Origin: Bacteroidales bacterium
GTDB lineage: Bacteria; Bacteroidota; Bacteroidia; Bacteroidales; WCHB1-69
Direction of reading: 5' to 3'
DNA length: 64,000 nt
Assembly: GCA_017438945.1 (NCBI GenBank)
Contig: JAFRUI010000018.1
Location: 80,049-144,048 of the forward strand
The notes beneath the pieces were generated by a model, which had not been told where the DNA came from, did no database searches, and saw only the letters and a list, made by a program, of their open reading frames with translations. Shown here piece after piece: positions 9,361 to 18,714 of the stretch. The position numbers were made by a program, and so were the translations under genes. Positions within the stretch are counted from its first letter, which is position 1; every line of letters starts with the position of its first letter.

Positions 9361-10785
9361 CTATTTTTTCTCCTTATGGAAAAACCAGCACACCGTGCCA
9401 ACTGAGACGATGGCGGCGAGAATGTATCCAGCTGTGCGCGGCAATAGCGCGCCAAGGAATGTGGGCGAAACAAAAACGAAGCTGACCGTCACCATCGTCA
9501 TGAAAATAGCCGGAATCAACGACATCCAATAATATGGCTGTGTTTTGTTGCGGCGAAGATAAACCGTGACAGCCCACAGGGTGAAAGCGGCGAGCAGCTG
9601 GTTGGCCCAAGAAAAATACTGCCAAATCACCTGGAAGCCCGAAGGAGAGGCAAGACTGAAAACAAGCAGACCACCGGTCACCACAAACAACGGGATGGCA
9701 ATCCACAGGCGTTTGCGGATGCTTTTCTGTTCCAGATGCATGAAGTCAGCCACAATGAGACGGGCAGAGCGCAAGGCCGTATCACCCGATGTGACCGCAG
9801 CGCTGATGACACCGAGGATTGTGATGACCGTGATAAGCATCGGGAACCATGTGTTGGCGATATGTCCCACCATGGCAGGACCGCTCTTGGCCTGCAACGC
9901 CGCATCGGAATTGTAGAAATAGGCAGCGGCGGCAGCCCAGATCAGGGCGACAATGCCTTCCACAATCATGGCTCCGTAGAAAATATGCCTACCCTGACGC
10001 TCGTTGGTCATGCATCGTGCCACCAGCGTCGATTGCGTGGCATGGAAACCAGATACCGCACCACACGCGATGCTGATGAACATCATCGGGAAAACAGGGT
10101 TGGTTGCAGCTTGTGGATGACGATTCTGCAACCCGCTCCAGATTTCGGGAATTTCTGGGTGGTAGATGGCAAACGCGATGACGATAGCCACCGCCATGCC
10201 CATCAAAAGAAAACCGAAGACAGGATAAATGCGTCCGATCACTTTATCAATAGGTAACAGAGTGGCTATCAGATAGTAAAGCAAGATGATAACCACCCAA
10301 ACGTAAACGCTCATATTGGGGGTGAACTGCGTCTGCAGCAACTGTGCAGGTGTGTTCACGAAGACCACTCCAACCAAAATCATCAGCAACACCATAAATC
10401 CGCGCATGAACTGTTTGACCCCGTTTCCGAGGTATTTGCCATGCGTTTCGGGCAGCGAACAACCGTTGTCGCGCAAGGAAATCATACCCGACATGTAATC
10501 GTGAACCGCACCACCGAAAATACAGCCGAAGACAATCCACAGGTAGGAGGCCGTGCCGAATTGCGCGCCCATGATGGCACCGCAGATCGGCCCAACGCCC
10601 GCGATATTCAGAAACTGGATCAGAAACAGCTTCCACGGCTTCATCGGCACGTAATCCACGCCGTCGGCCATGGTTTGCGCAGGAGTTTTCCGGTTTTCAT
10701 CGATTCCGAAGACCCGCTCCGCCACACGACCGTAAATCAAGTACCCTAATATCAGTAAAACTAATGAGATACAGAATGTTACCAT
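9361..10785 (-). CDS. cstA: Carbon starvation protein CstA family transporter
   Basis: This 474-residue polytopic inner-membrane protein begins with a hydrophobic helix and then the family signature YGRVAERVFGIDENRKTPA and GVDYVPMKPWKLFLIQFLNI, followed by AGVGPICGAIMGAQFG and about ten more hydrophobic stretches. CstA proteins import pyruvate and, in some species, peptides. The protein is shorter than the roughly 700-residue enterobacterial CstA and matches the compact form common in anaerobes. It is monocistronic. A CAAAAATA box (TATTTTTG on the coding strand) lies at 10882-10889, and a TATAACTTTAAC repeat sits directly before the start codon. Confidence 0.9.
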   Translation of the reverse strand: MVTFCISLVLLILGYLIYGRVAERVFGIDENRKTPAQTMADGVDYVPMKPWKLFLIQFLNIAGVGPICGAIMGAQFGTASYLWIVFGCIFGGAVHDYMSGMISLRDNGCSLPETHGKYLGNGVKQFMRGFMVLLMILVGVVFVNTPAQLLQTQFTPNMSVYVWVVIILLYYLIATLLPIDKVIGRIYPVFGFLLMGMAVAIVIAFAIYHPEIPEIWSGLQNRHPQAATNPVFPMMFISIACGAVSGFHATQSTLVARCMTNERQGRHIFYGAMIVEGIVALIWAAAAAYFYNSDAALQAKSGPAMVGHIANTWFPMLITVITILGVISAAVTSGDTALRSARLIVADFMHLEQKSIRKRLWIAIPLFVVTGGLLVFSLASPSGFQVIWQYFSWANQLLAAFTLWAVTVYLRRNKTQPYYWMSLIPAIFMTMVTVSFVFVSPTFLGALLPRTAGYILAAIVSVGTVCWFFHKEKK

Positions 10786-10829
10786 GACTTATACGATGAC
10801 TATAACTTTAACTATAACTTTAACTTTTG
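10786..10829 (-). repeat. AGTTATAGTTAAAGTT-type repeat directly upstream of cstA
   Basis: On the coding strand of cstA this reads as alternating AAAGTTAT/AGTTAAAG units ending 20-odd nt before the ATG. Similar sense-oriented units precede the AddB-like gene (54252-54301). Confidence 0.8.
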
Positions 10830-10881
10830 TTGTTGGCTTTGGGCAAAAGTGAATGTCCATATCCAAAAGCCAAATCAGCGG

Positions 10882-10889
10882 CAAAAATA
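10882..10889 (-). promoter_or_regulatory. -7 box of cstA
   Basis: CAAAAATA on the plus strand, that is TATTTTTG on the minus strand, 97 nt upstream of the cstA start. Confidence 0.5.
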
Positions 10890-10984
10890 GTTTTTTTTTA
10901 AGATTATATCATCTTACAAATTAACTGTTCATATTTTGTTCAAAAAATAAAGCCTAAATCAGGCACATACCTTCATATAATTAA

Positions 10985-10992
10985 TAATTTTG
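10985..10992 (+). promoter_or_regulatory. -7 box of the Oar-type receptor gene
   Basis: TAATTTTG fits TAnnTTTG and lies 108 nt before the start at 11101. It is the only such box on this strand of the gap. Confidence 0.4.
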
Positions 10993-11100
10993 TCATTGGA
11001 TTATTATGTGAAGTGGAATTTTTCAAATCTATTGTATATAACTGAGAATCAATAAAATAAAAACCTTTTTAATCATATTTATTCACCAATTTTCAAACCT

Positions 11101-14100
11101 ATGGTTCAATTTTTACGTTTTTCAAAAGCAAAGAGAGGCAATCGGGCGGGGTTATTTCTGTCCTTTCTGTTTCTCGTCAGCTGTCTGACGGTTTCCGCGC
11201 AAACCACCACATCCTCCATCACAGGATATGTCAGCGACAGCAAAGGTGCTGTGGAAGAGGCCATTGTGACAGTTGTTCACATGCCGACGAACACGGCTTA
11301 TTATGCTATCACCAACAGCAAGGGCATCTACACAGTCAGCAACGTCATCGCTGGCGGCCCTTATACGGTGAAGATTGACCGAATCAACCACAACACGGCT
11401 GTCATCAAAGAAGTGATGGCTCCCATTGCGGAAGCAGCCATCGTGGATGTGAAGTTGACCGAATCGGCCAAGCAACTGGAAGAGGTGACCATCTATGGTG
11501 ACGGCGAAGCATCTTCGATGAACATCAACCGTTCCGGAACGGGCGCGTTAATCAACACCCGCATGATGGAGGCTATGCCTACGGTCAGCCGCAGCTTGAA
11601 CGATGTGATGAAGTTCACGCCGCAAGCGGCTATGGCAGGCGGCGGCTTCTCCATTGGCGGCGGTAACTACCGTGGTTCAACTGTTTCCGTGGACGGCGCT
11701 TCGTTCAACAACAGCTTCGGTATCGGCGGTAACCTTCCGGCAGGAGGTACTCCCATCTCCTTGGATGCTATCGACCAGATCGGCATCAACATCACCCCCT
11801 TCAACGTGCGTCAGAGCGGTTTCCAAGGCGGTGCCATCAACATGGTCACCAAACGCGGTACCAACATCTGGCACGGCTCTGTCTATGACTACTTCACCAG
11901 CAGCGATCTTCAGGGTCAAAAAGTGGACACCAACATGCTGACCACTTCCAAGACCTTGAACAATGTGATTGGTTTGACATTGGGTGGTCCCATTGTCAAA
12001 GACAAACTGTTTTTCTTCATCAATGGGGAATATACGATTGATAATCAGGCAGGCTCCACCATCCAAGCACGCGCTGACGAGAACCAGGAGTTCGGTGGCA
12101 GCACCGGTTACAACCGTCCCACCGTGGCCCAGATGGACGGAATCCACCAGTTCCTTGCCGACCAGTTCGGTTACAACCCTGGACGTTACCAAAACTACTC
12201 GCTCAGCACACCGGACTATAAAGTGCTGGCCCGTATTGACTGGAACATCAACAGCAACAATATCTTCAACATCCGTTTCAGCCATACCCACACCTCCAAC
12301 TCCAACAACGCATCCAGCTCCATGAGCCCTCTTGGCGGCACCAACACGACGGTTCCTGTCGGTGACCAAACCTATGTGGTTAACCGTTACAATGCCGGTC
12401 GCCAGTCCAACTACGCCATGCCGTTTGAATCTGCCCGCTACTTCCAAGAGATGAACTTCACCTCTCTGTCGGCAGAATTGAACAGCCGTGTATTGGAGGG
12501 CAAAGGCAACAACCTGGCCCGTGTGACCTGGTCCTTCCAAAACGAGCCCCGTTCTTTCGTGGGCGACTTGTTCCCGACCGTTGATATTCTGGAGCCCTAT
12601 ACGGCTTCTGACGGCAGCACACAGTATGCAATGCTCACCACTTTCGGTCCCGACCCGTTCACTTACGGCAACCTGCGTCGCGTGCACACGGTGACCGCCA
12701 CCGATGAATTCACCTACCAGACGGGCATCCATACGATCCTCACTGGTGCTCAGGTGGAGTGGAACAGCATCGTGAACGGTTTCATGCAGGGCGGTGCCGG
12801 TTGGTACATCTACGACTCCTGGCAGTCCTTCGTGAATGACGTGAACGGTGTGGAAGGTGCAGGTCCCGCGCTCTTCATGATCACGCACGCCAACCTCGAT
12901 GACCCCACACAACAGGTTTTCCCGACCTTCAACTACACCCAGGCTTCCATCTATGCACAAGATGAGATGGAATTCAGCAAGTTCTTCAAGCTGACGGCCG
13001 GCCTCCGTATCGAGATGCCGTTCATCACCTTCCCGAACAACAACCGCAACCTGGACTTTGACGCTGTCGCCGAAGCACATCCCGAGAGCTCTTTCGGTGG
13101 ACTCAGCACGGCCGATCTGCCCAAAGCTTCTGTGAACTTCTCACCGCGTATTGGTTTCAACTGGGACATCACCCATAAACGTAAACTCATCCTCCGCGGT
13201 GGTACAGGTCTCTTCACGGGCCGTATCCCGAACGTGTGGCTGGTGAGTGCTGCCGGCAACTCCAACTGCCTGCAATACCAATACATCGCCAACACCAACA
13301 CTGGTCTCCCCGTTATTCATTTCAACCAAGACCGTGCTGACATCATCAACAGCATCTACGCTGGACAAGCATTTCAGCAGCAAGACCTTCCGGCACCCAC
13401 TGGCGCCACCATCATTTCCAAGAGCTTGCGTATGCCCACCAGCTGGAAATCCTCTTTAGCATTGGATTACACCATGCCTGGCGGTATCAAGGCCACGTTG
13501 GAAGGTGTCTATTCTTATAACCTCAACGAAGTCTACGCCACTCTTCTCGGCTACAAAGAAGACGGCGAAGTGCAACTCCCCGGCGAACCCGAAGCTCGCA
13601 CCCACTACACCAGCGAGGGCATTACGAACAGCAATGGAGGCAAGATGGGCGGCTACTACCTGCATAATGTGAAAGGTATCCATGGACAATACGTTTCCGT
13701 GACCGCACAACTGCAGAAATCCTTCAAGTTCGGTCTTGACCTTATGGCGGCTTACACCTTCAGCCACTCCACCTCCATTTCCGATGGTTCTGGCGACCAG
13801 GTTTCCTCATTCGCCAGCACACCCAACAAGAACGACTGCAACGCTCCTGAGCTCGGCTTCTCCGCATTCGTTCCGCCGCACCGCGTGATTGCTGCCATCG
13901 GCTACACCATCAATGAAGGCAAGCACACGGCCACCAAACTCGGTCTTTTCTACGAAGGATACAACATGGGCATCTACAGCGGATACATCCAGACCCGCCA
14001 TTCCTACCTGATCAAAAACGTGAGCGGCCTGAGCAGCCCGCAACTGATGTACATTCCCACAGCAGAGGAATTGGCAGCTATGCCTTTCGCATCCGATGAG

Positions 14101-14457
14101 AACCGCGCTGAATTTGAAGCCTTCATCAGCGGCGACAAGTATTTGAGCAAACACAGAGGTGAATACTCCAAGCGCAACGGCGGTCTTGCCCCGTGGCTGA
14201 ACCGCATCAATTTCAAGATTGCCCAGGAGTTCTACTTCAACGTCTCCGGTCACAAACAGACCCTCGACGTCGGTGTTGACTTCAACAACCTCGCCAACCT
14301 CTTCAGCAGCAAATGGGGTGCCTACAAAGTGCTCGACAGCGATGTGGTGCTGGAATACAAGAACAACCAATACACGTTCACCCAACCCACCTGGTCTGTC
14401 TATAACAACCTCTCCTCCACTTGGCAGATTTTGGTGCACTTGAGATACGCATTCTAA
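11101..14457 (+). CDS. Oar-type TonB-dependent outer-membrane receptor
   Basis: The 1118-residue protein has a signal peptide (cleavage near TVSAQ), an N-terminal carboxypeptidase-regulatory-like beta domain (about residues 37-125: SITGYVSDSKGAVEEAIVTV...YTVSNVIAGGPYTVKI), and a plug domain with SRSLNDVMKFTPQA, NYRGSTVSVDGASFNNSFG and GAINMVTKRGT. A beta-barrel follows, ending in the aromatic LVHLRYAF typical of barrels inserted by BAM. This matches Oar-like proteins, TonB-dependent transporters without a paired SusD. There is no SusD gene next to it. The ligand is unknown; peptides or small nutrients are suggested by the family. A strong bidirectional hairpin follows the stop. Confidence 0.9.
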   Translation: MVQFLRFSKAKRGNRAGLFLSFLFLVSCLTVSAQTTTSSITGYVSDSKGAVEEAIVTVVHMPTNTAYYAITNSKGIYTVSNVIAGGPYTVKIDRINHNTAVIKEVMAPIAEAAIVDVKLTESAKQLEEVTIYGDGEASSMNINRSGTGALINTRMMEAMPTVSRSLNDVMKFTPQAAMAGGGFSIGGGNYRGSTVSVDGASFNNSFGIGGNLPAGGTPISLDAIDQIGINITPFNVRQSGFQGGAINMVTKRGTNIWHGSVYDYFTSSDLQGQKVDTNMLTTSKTLNNVIGLTLGGPIVKDKLFFFINGEYTIDNQAGSTIQARADENQEFGGSTGYNRPTVAQMDGIHQFLADQFGYNPGRYQNYSLSTPDYKVLARIDWNINSNNIFNIRFSHTHTSNSNNASSSMSPLGGTNTTVPVGDQTYVVNRYNAGRQSNYAMPFESARYFQEMNFTSLSAELNSRVLEGKGNNLARVTWSFQNEPRSFVGDLFPTVDILEPYTASDGSTQYAMLTTFGPDPFTYGNLRRVHTVTATDEFTYQTGIHTILTGAQVEWNSIVNGFMQGGAGWYIYDSWQSFVNDVNGVEGAGPALFMITHANLDDPTQQVFPTFNYTQASIYAQDEMEFSKFFKLTAGLRIEMPFITFPNNNRNLDFDAVAEAHPESSFGGLSTADLPKASVNFSPRIGFNWDITHKRKLILRGGTGLFTGRIPNVWLVSAAGNSNCLQYQYIANTNTGLPVIHFNQDRADIINSIYAGQAFQQQDLPAPTGATIISKSLRMPTSWKSSLALDYTMPGGIKATLEGVYSYNLNEVYATLLGYKEDGEVQLPGEPEARTHYTSEGITNSNGGKMGGYYLHNVKGIHGQYVSVTAQLQKSFKFGLDLMAAYTFSHSTSISDGSGDQVSSFASTPNKNDCNAPELGFSAFVPPHRVIAAIGYTINEGKHTATKLGLFYEGYNMGIYSGYIQTRHSYLIKNVSGLSSPQLMYIPTAEELAAMPFASDENRAEFEAFISGDKYLSKHRGEYSKRNGGLAPWLNRINFKIAQEFYFNVSGHKQTLDVGVDFNNLANLFSSKWGAYKVLDSDVVLEYKNNQYTFTQPTWSVYNNLSSTWQILVHLRYAF

Positions 14458-14476
14458 CAGCTACTCCGTATATAAT

Positions 14477-14511
14477 AAAACGGTCGGCAAAATCTGTTTG
14501 CCGACCGTTTT
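14477..14511. terminator. Bidirectional hairpin terminator, 15-bp perfect stem
   Basis: Left arm 14477-14491 and right arm 14497-14511 are fully complementary (core CGGTCGGCAAA), with a 5-nt loop and A/T runs on both ends. It serves the receptor gene on the plus strand and the 5'-nucleotidase-domain gene on the minus strand. Confidence 0.93.
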
Positions 14512-14544
14512 TGTTTAGGCGATTAGCCCAAATTATTCTACGTT

Positions 14545-15312
14545 TTAATTGAAAACCGCTCTCCCGTCCTTCTTTCCCACAATCTTCTCCCCTCTTGCGG
14601 TCATCGCCTTCAGCTCGACAATCAGAAAATCACGGAAAGTCATGGTTGTGTACTCCATTTTTTCATATTGAATACCTTCAAGAATATGATCGCCTCCATC
14701 GGAGATAAAATTAAGGGTCACAAGCTTATACATCCGGTTATTGTCAATGGGATTTCCCTGCACGAGAATATCCACAGGCTTGTTGTTTTTGTATCTTATT
14801 ACAACTCCAGAATAAGGGGCGTTGAGATTTTCGTTGAAGCGGCTCAATGCTTTTCTTAGTTCACTTCCTCTAAGCTGAATGAATGTCAAATAATTATCAA
14901 ACGGAGTAATGCGGAAAAGATCGCCGATTGTCACATTGCCGGCAGGCATGGAGGTGCGGATGCCGCCAAAGTTGAGTATGGAGAGGTCTAGGTTATCAAA
15001 TGCAGTGTCTTTGACGTATTTGGATGATTCATTCAAAAGAATGTCTGTAAGGAAGTTGGAAAGCGGACTTTCCGGGGCGAAAGACAGCAATTCTTCATCC
15101 GTGTGCGCAATTACCGCCTGCATCTGCTTTTCCATTATGCGTCTTTTTTTCTCAACATATTTTGCCAATTTCGGATCTACTTTCGCATCATAGGTGGAGT
15201 CTACCCGCACCATTCTGTAATGATACTTATACTTTGGTGCAGAAACATTTTGAGCATAACCCCAAGCGGTTATGCTCAAAATGACACATACAAGAATGGA
15301 TTTTGTGTTCAT
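14545..15312 (-). CDS. Exported 5'-nucleotidase C-terminal domain protein, no metallophosphatase domain
   Basis: I start at the ATG at 15312 (255 residues), 4 nt after the floA stop, rather than at an upstream ATG that overlaps floA. The N-terminus is a signal peptide (cleavage near GYAQ). The rest matches the 5'-nucleotidase C-terminal domain (PF02872): ESPLSNFLTDIL, LDLSILNFGGIRTSMPAGNVT, IGDLFRITPFDNYL and an aromatic core near NFISDGGDHI. In UshA-type enzymes this domain binds the nucleotide, while the N-terminal domain carries the metal site. The metallophosphatase domain is absent here and not found next door. It may work with a separate phosphatase protein, as in other Bacteroidota, or only bind nucleotide. 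Confidence 0.85.
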   Translation of the reverse strand: MNTKSILVCVILSITAWGYAQNVSAPKYKYHYRMVRVDSTYDAKVDPKLAKYVEKKRRIMEKQMQAVIAHTDEELLSFAPESPLSNFLTDILLNESSKYVKDTAFDNLDLSILNFGGIRTSMPAGNVTIGDLFRITPFDNYLTFIQLRGSELRKALSRFNENLNAPYSGVVIRYKNNKPVDILVQGNPIDNNRMYKLVTLNFISDGGDHILEGIQYEKMEYTTMTFRDFLIVELKAMTARGEKIVGKKDGRAVFN

Positions 15313-15316
15313 TCTT

Positions 15317-16297
15317 CTATTTTTTTGACGGGTTCTGGCCGCCCTGACCCATTTTGCTGATACCATCGCGCATGGAGGTGTCGGCCTTGATGTTTTCCAA
15401 CTTGTAGTAGTCCATCACGCCGAGATTACCGCTGCGGAAAGCGTCGGCAAGAGCTCTCGGCACTTCGGCCTCGGCGAGGATGACCTGGGCACGGGCCTCT
15501 TGAGCCTTGGCCTTCATCTCCTGCTCCTGTGCCACAGCCATAGCACGACGTTCCTCGGCCTTGGCCTGCGCAATGTTCTTGTCGGCGTTGGCCTGGTCCA
15601 TCTGCAACATAGCACCGATGTTTTTACCCACATCCACATCCGCGATATCGATGGAGAGAATCTCGAATGCCGTGCCGGAGTCCAAACCTTTGGTCAACAC
15701 GAGTTTAGAGATGGAATCCGGGTTTTCGAGCACCGACTTGTGCGTATCGGCGGAACCGATGGCGGAGACAATACCCTCACCCACACGGGCGATGATGGTC
15801 TCTTCGCCGGCACCACCCACCAACTGGCGGATGTTCGTGCGAACCGTCACTCTCGCTTTGGCAATCAGCTGGATACCGTCCTTGGCGACAGCCGCCACAG
15901 GAGGCGTGTTGATGACCTTCGGGTTCACGGAAGTCTGAATGGCCTCCAAAACGTTACGGCCAGCCAGGTCGATAGCCGTGGCCGCTTTGAAATCGAGGGT
16001 GATGTTCGCCTTGTCAGCGGAAATCAGCGCATTGACAACCGGCTTCACGTGACCGCCAGCCAAATAGTGGGCTTCCAGTTGGTCACGACTGATGTTGATG
16101 CCCGCTTTCGAGGCCGTAATCATCGAATTGACAATCATATCCGGCGGAACGCGACGCCAACGCATCAGAATAAGTTGCACTAAAGAGACGTGGACACCGT
16201 TCAATATGGCGATGAACCACAGACGCAACGGCACCATCCAGAAAAACAGGATGACCAGCGCCAATACAATCACTATTGTGATAACAGTTTGAGTCAT
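15317..16297 (-). CDS. floA: Flotillin-like protein FloA
   Basis: The 326-residue membrane scaffold has an N-terminal hairpin of hydrophobic residues (about 5-45) without a signal cleavage site, then the family block [22 protein letters not shown], a PHB-like domain (about 65-220), and an alanine/glutamate-rich coiled coil (about 235-285: [21 protein letters not shown]). This is the FloA/YqfA type, which organises membrane microdomains. It lies 6 nt after nfeD, the classic partner, so the two are surely co-translated. The stop is 4 nt before the 5'-nucleotidase-domain start. Confidence 0.95.
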   Translation of the reverse strand: MTQTVITIVIVLALVILFFWMVPLRLWFIAILNGVHVSLVQLILMRWRRVPPDMIVNSMITASKAGINISRDQLEAHYLAGGHVKPVVNALISADKANITLDFKAATAIDLAGRNVLEAIQTSVNPKVINTPPVAAVAKDGIQLIAKARVTVRTNIRQLVGGAGEETIIARVGEGIVSAIGSADTHKSVLENPDSISKLVLTKGLDSGTAFEILSIDIADVDVGKNIGAMLQMDQANADKNIAQAKAEERRAMAVAQEQEMKAKAQEARAQVILAEAEVPRALADAFRSGNLGVMDYYKLENIKADTSMRDGISKMGQGGQNPSKK

Positions 16298-16303
16298 AAT
16301 GTA

Positions 16304-16774
16304 TTAATTTTGATGAGAATTTTCTACGATGATTTTGCTTCCTTCTATTTTGTGAATAACAATAGGGGAGTTTTCGTCAATGAAACCTTGCAAAGAGACC
16401 ACCTCGGCTTCCGTATCCCCGAAAAGTCCGGTACCGGTCGGGGCAAGCCGCGAAACAGCCACACCTTCCATCCCTTCCGTCAACTTGTTGGTATCGACTT
16501 CGTTCATCTTACTGTCGATCTGCGTGTTAAGCTGCAACTTGCGCCACGTCTTCGTCCGCATCATCAGCCAGAAGAAGCCGAACGTGAGGATGGCAGTGAG
16601 TACGAGCGTGAGGAATCCCACCGTTGTGCCAAACTGCACGAATGCGGTGACCACACCACCGATCATGCACAACACCCCGATGATAGCCACCACCCCGCCG
16701 GGAATCACGAGGAAGTCCAGGATCATCAGGACGATGCCAAGGAGGATGAGGAGGATGAGACTAATGTAACCCAT
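16304..16774 (-). CDS. NfeD-like membrane protein
   Basis: The 156-residue protein has three hydrophobic helices in residues 1-70 and a soluble OB-fold domain (about 95-152: LTEGMEGVAVSRLAPTGTGLFGDTEAEVVS) typical of the short NfeD (NfeD1b) family. These proteins pair with flotillins or stomatins; the OB domain is thought to mediate protein contacts at the membrane. It is immediately upstream of floA. The sequence just before the ATG is a TAACC-type leader repeat, shared with four other genes in this window. Confidence 0.88.
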   Translation of the reverse strand: MGYISLILLILLGIVLMILDFLVIPGGVVAIIGVLCMIGGVVTAFVQFGTTVGFLTLVLTAILTFGFFWLMMRTKTWRKLQLNTQIDSKMNEVDTNKLTEGMEGVAVSRLAPTGTGLFGDTEAEVVSLQGFIDENSPIVIHKIEGSKIIVENSHQN

Positions 16775-16814
16775 GGTAATGGTGATTGGTTATTGGTTAT
16801 TGGTTATTGAAGCA
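16775..16814 (-). repeat. TAACC-type leader repeat directly before nfeD
   Basis: On the coding strand: GCTTCAATAACC, two further AATAACC copies, AATCACCATTACC, then ATG. Same family as the leaders of tyrS, the SF1 helicase, trmH and the DUF721 gene. Confidence 0.92.
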
Positions 16815-16840
16815 GTTTATTGTTTATTGTCAGCAGAAAG

Positions 16841-18127
16841 TTATACGAATTTGACAATATAGTAGTTCTTTTTTCCCTTTTGGACGAGGATGTACTTTCC
16901 GTTGAGGAGGTCGTCTTTGGTGACGGTTTTGTCGTCCTTCACCTTGGTCTTGTTGATGGCGACGCCGTTGTCTTTCAGCATCCGGCGGGCTTCGCCGTTG
17001 GAATTGAAGACTTGGGTGTGCTTGGCGAGGAAATCGACCACGCCACAGGTTTCATCAAGGACGGTCATCGGAACCTCAAACTGCGGGACACCCTCAAACA
17101 CAGAGAGGAACATCTCTTCGGAAAGGGCGGCGAGGTTCTCGGCGGTACCTTTACCGAAGAGGATTTCAGAGGCGTTGACAGCCGCGTCGTAGTCCTCTTG
17201 CGAGTGTACACGTACGGTCAAATCCTTCGCTAACGCCTTTTGCAGGATGCGCAAGTGCGGTTCGGCATCGTGCTGACGCTCCATCTCCTCAATTTCCTCT
17301 TTCGTGAAATGGGTGAAGATGCGGATGTAGCGCTTGCTGTCATCGTCGGAGCAGTTGAGCCAGAACTGGTAGAAGGCGTACGGGGAGGTGCGGGCGGGGT
17401 CGAGCCAAACGTTGCCCTTCTCGGTCTTACCGAACTTGCCGCCGTCGGCCTTGGTGATGAGCGGGCAAGTGAGCGCATAGGCCTCGCCATTGAGCATGCG
17501 GCGGATGAGCTCCGTGCCGGTGGTGATGTTGCCCCACTGGTCGGAACCGCCCATCTGCACTTTGCAGTTCTGCGTCTGGTAGAGATGCAGGAAGTCGTAA
17601 CCCTGCACCAACTGGTAGGAAAATTCGGTGAACGACATACCATCGCCCTCGCCGTTGAAGCGTTTCTTCACGGAATCCTTCGCCATCATGTAATTGACGG
17701 TCAAATGTTTGCCGATGTCGCGAATAAACTCCAAGAAAGAGAACTTGCTCATCCAGTCGTAATTGTTGACCAGCAGAGCGGCATTGGGTTCCTTACTGTC
17801 GAAGTCGAGGAACTTGCTCAGCTGCTTTTTGATACACTCTTGGTTGTGTCGTAACGTAGCCTCATCCAACAGGTTACGCTCTTGGCTCTTGCCTGAGGGG
17901 TCGCCAATCATGCCGGTGGCGCCACCGAGCAGGGCGATGGGCCGGTGACCGCAACGCTGCAGGTGCGACAACATCATGATGCCCACCAAATGGCCGATAT
18001 GTAAAGAATCCGCCGTCGGGTCAATACCCAGATAGACGGAACAAACTTCCTTGTTAAACAACTCTTCTGTTCCGGGCATGATGTCATGCAACATGCCACG
18101 CCATCTTAATTCTTCTACAAAATTCAT
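16841..18127 (-). CDS. tyrS: Tyrosine--tRNA ligase
   Basis: The 428-residue class I synthetase attaches tyrosine to tRNA-Tyr. The HIGH motif is exact (residues 43-46, in [11 protein letters not shown]). The KMSKS-type loop is KFGKTEKG. Specificity residues lie in [26 protein letters not shown], and a C-terminal S4 RNA-binding domain spans about 350-425 ([29 protein letters not shown]). Length fits the bacterial TyrRS. It is upstream of nfeD-floA by 66 nt and carries the TAACC-type leader right before its ATG. Confidence 0.97.
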   Translation of the reverse strand: MNFVEELRWRGMLHDIMPGTEELFNKEVCSVYLGIDPTADSLHIGHLVGIMMLSHLQRCGHRPIALLGGATGMIGDPSGKSQERNLLDEATLRHNQECIKKQLSKFLDFDSKEPNAALLVNNYDWMSKFSFLEFIRDIGKHLTVNYMMAKDSVKKRFNGEGDGMSFTEFSYQLVQGYDFLHLYQTQNCKVQMGGSDQWGNITTGTELIRRMLNGEAYALTCPLITKADGGKFGKTEKGNVWLDPARTSPYAFYQFWLNCSDDDSKRYIRIFTHFTKEEIEEMERQHDAEPHLRILQKALAKDLTVRVHSQEDYDAAVNASEILFGKGTAENLAALSEEMFLSVFEGVPQFEVPMTVLDETCGVVDFLAKHTQVFNSNGEARRMLKDNGVAINKTKVKDDKTVTKDDLLNGKYILVQKGKKNYYIVKFV

Positions 18128-18130
18128 CTT

Positions 18131-18169
18131 TGTAATGGTTATGGGTTATGGGTTATTGGTTATTGAAGC
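18131..18169 (-). repeat. TAACC-type leader repeat directly before tyrS
   Basis: On the coding strand: CTTCAATAACCAATAACCC, two ATAACC copies, ATTACAAAG, then ATG. The 40 bp CTTCAATAACC...ATTACAAA are identical to the leader of the SF1 helicase at 28599-28638. Confidence 0.95.
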
Positions 18170-18186
18170 TTTCTTTGAACGATTCT

Positions 18187-18579
18187 TCACGGCAACACCA
18201 TGGTCACCTTCCACTCATCATTCTCCTTCAGGAGTTCCCATTCCGCCTGCTGATTGTCGCCATTAACTTTGAAGATACTGGCGCATACAGCCGTGGAATC
18301 GGTCTGAGAGACAACTTTCGTCTCCACGAATTCAATCTTTCTGGCACGCATGGTCTCAAGCTGCTCAGGGTTGTCTTTCATACCATTCTGAAGTGCTTTG
18401 ATTACCAACTCCGATTTCTTGGTCGTGACTTGGTACATGTGTGTAAAGTCAGCCGTGTAGAAAGCCTTCAGGAACGATTCTGTGACCGCCTCCGGGGTAT
18501 TGTTCTTCTTGTTGTTCTGACAAGCACCCATCATCAGACAAGCGCATGCCAAAAATAGGATCCAAAATCTTTTCTTCAT
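18187..18579 (-). CDS. DUF4878-type lipoprotein
   Basis: The 130-residue protein has a lipoprotein signal peptide with lipobox LMMGAC (Cys20). The remainder is an NTF2-like fold pattern of the DUF4878 family: NTPEAVTESFLKAFYTADFTHMYQVTT, then ELVIKALQNGMK, and a C-terminal strand pair NQQAEWELLKENDEWKVTM. These small envelope proteins have no assigned reaction. It sits between ettA and tyrS, with its own CAAAAATA box (minus-strand TATTTTTG) at 18602-18609. Confidence 0.8.
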   Translation of the reverse strand: MKKRFWILFLACACLMMGACQNNKKNNTPEAVTESFLKAFYTADFTHMYQVTTKKSELVIKALQNGMKDNPEQLETMRARKIEFVETKVVSQTDSTAVCASIFKVNGDNQQAEWELLKENDEWKVTMVLP

Positions 18580-18601
18580 ATCTCTTTTTCAAATAAACCT
18601 G

Positions 18602-18609
18602 CAAAAATA
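18602..18609 (-). promoter_or_regulatory. -7 box of the DUF4878 lipoprotein gene
   Basis: Reads TATTTTTG on the minus strand, 23 nt upstream of the ATG at 18579, giving a very short leader. Confidence 0.55.
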
Positions 18610-18620
18610 CATTTTTTTTG

Positions 18621-18655
18621 TGATTAGTGATCAGTGAATAGTGATCAGTGAACTG
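18621..18655 (-). repeat. ATCACTATTCACTG-type repeat between ettA and the DUF4878 gene
   Basis: On the minus (coding) strand: CAGTTCACTGATCACTATTC and a second copy TGATCACTAATCAC. The same words occur after fusA (7986-8014), also in the sense direction. Confidence 0.85.
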
Positions 18656-18672
18656 ATATTATTACGTACTAT

Positions 18673-18714
18673 TCACCTTATCATCTCATCATCTTATCGC
18701 TCTTCATCGCTTCA
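18673..18714 (-). repeat. GATGA-rich array at the ettA stop codon
   Basis: On the coding strand the ettA TGA (18714-18712) is the first TGA of TGAAGCGATGAAGAGCGAT, continuing AAGATGATGAGATGATAAGG. It has the same placement as the arrays after the esterase, ung and xylB. Confidence 0.85.

Larger units (their letters stand above)
10786..11100. other. 315-bp divergent intergenic region between cstA and the Oar-type receptor
   Basis: Very AT-rich. It holds the cstA leader repeat, the cstA -7 box (10882-10889) and a TAATTTTG box for the receptor (10985-10992). A small inverted repeat AGCCT...AGGC lies at about 10952-10963. I see no open reading frame or RNA gene in it. Confidence 0.7.

Noticed and set aside
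11677..13080. A 467-codon frame opposite the Oar-type receptor
   Set aside because: Antisense shadow of a strongly biased coding sequence; no family features and no promoter or ribosome site.
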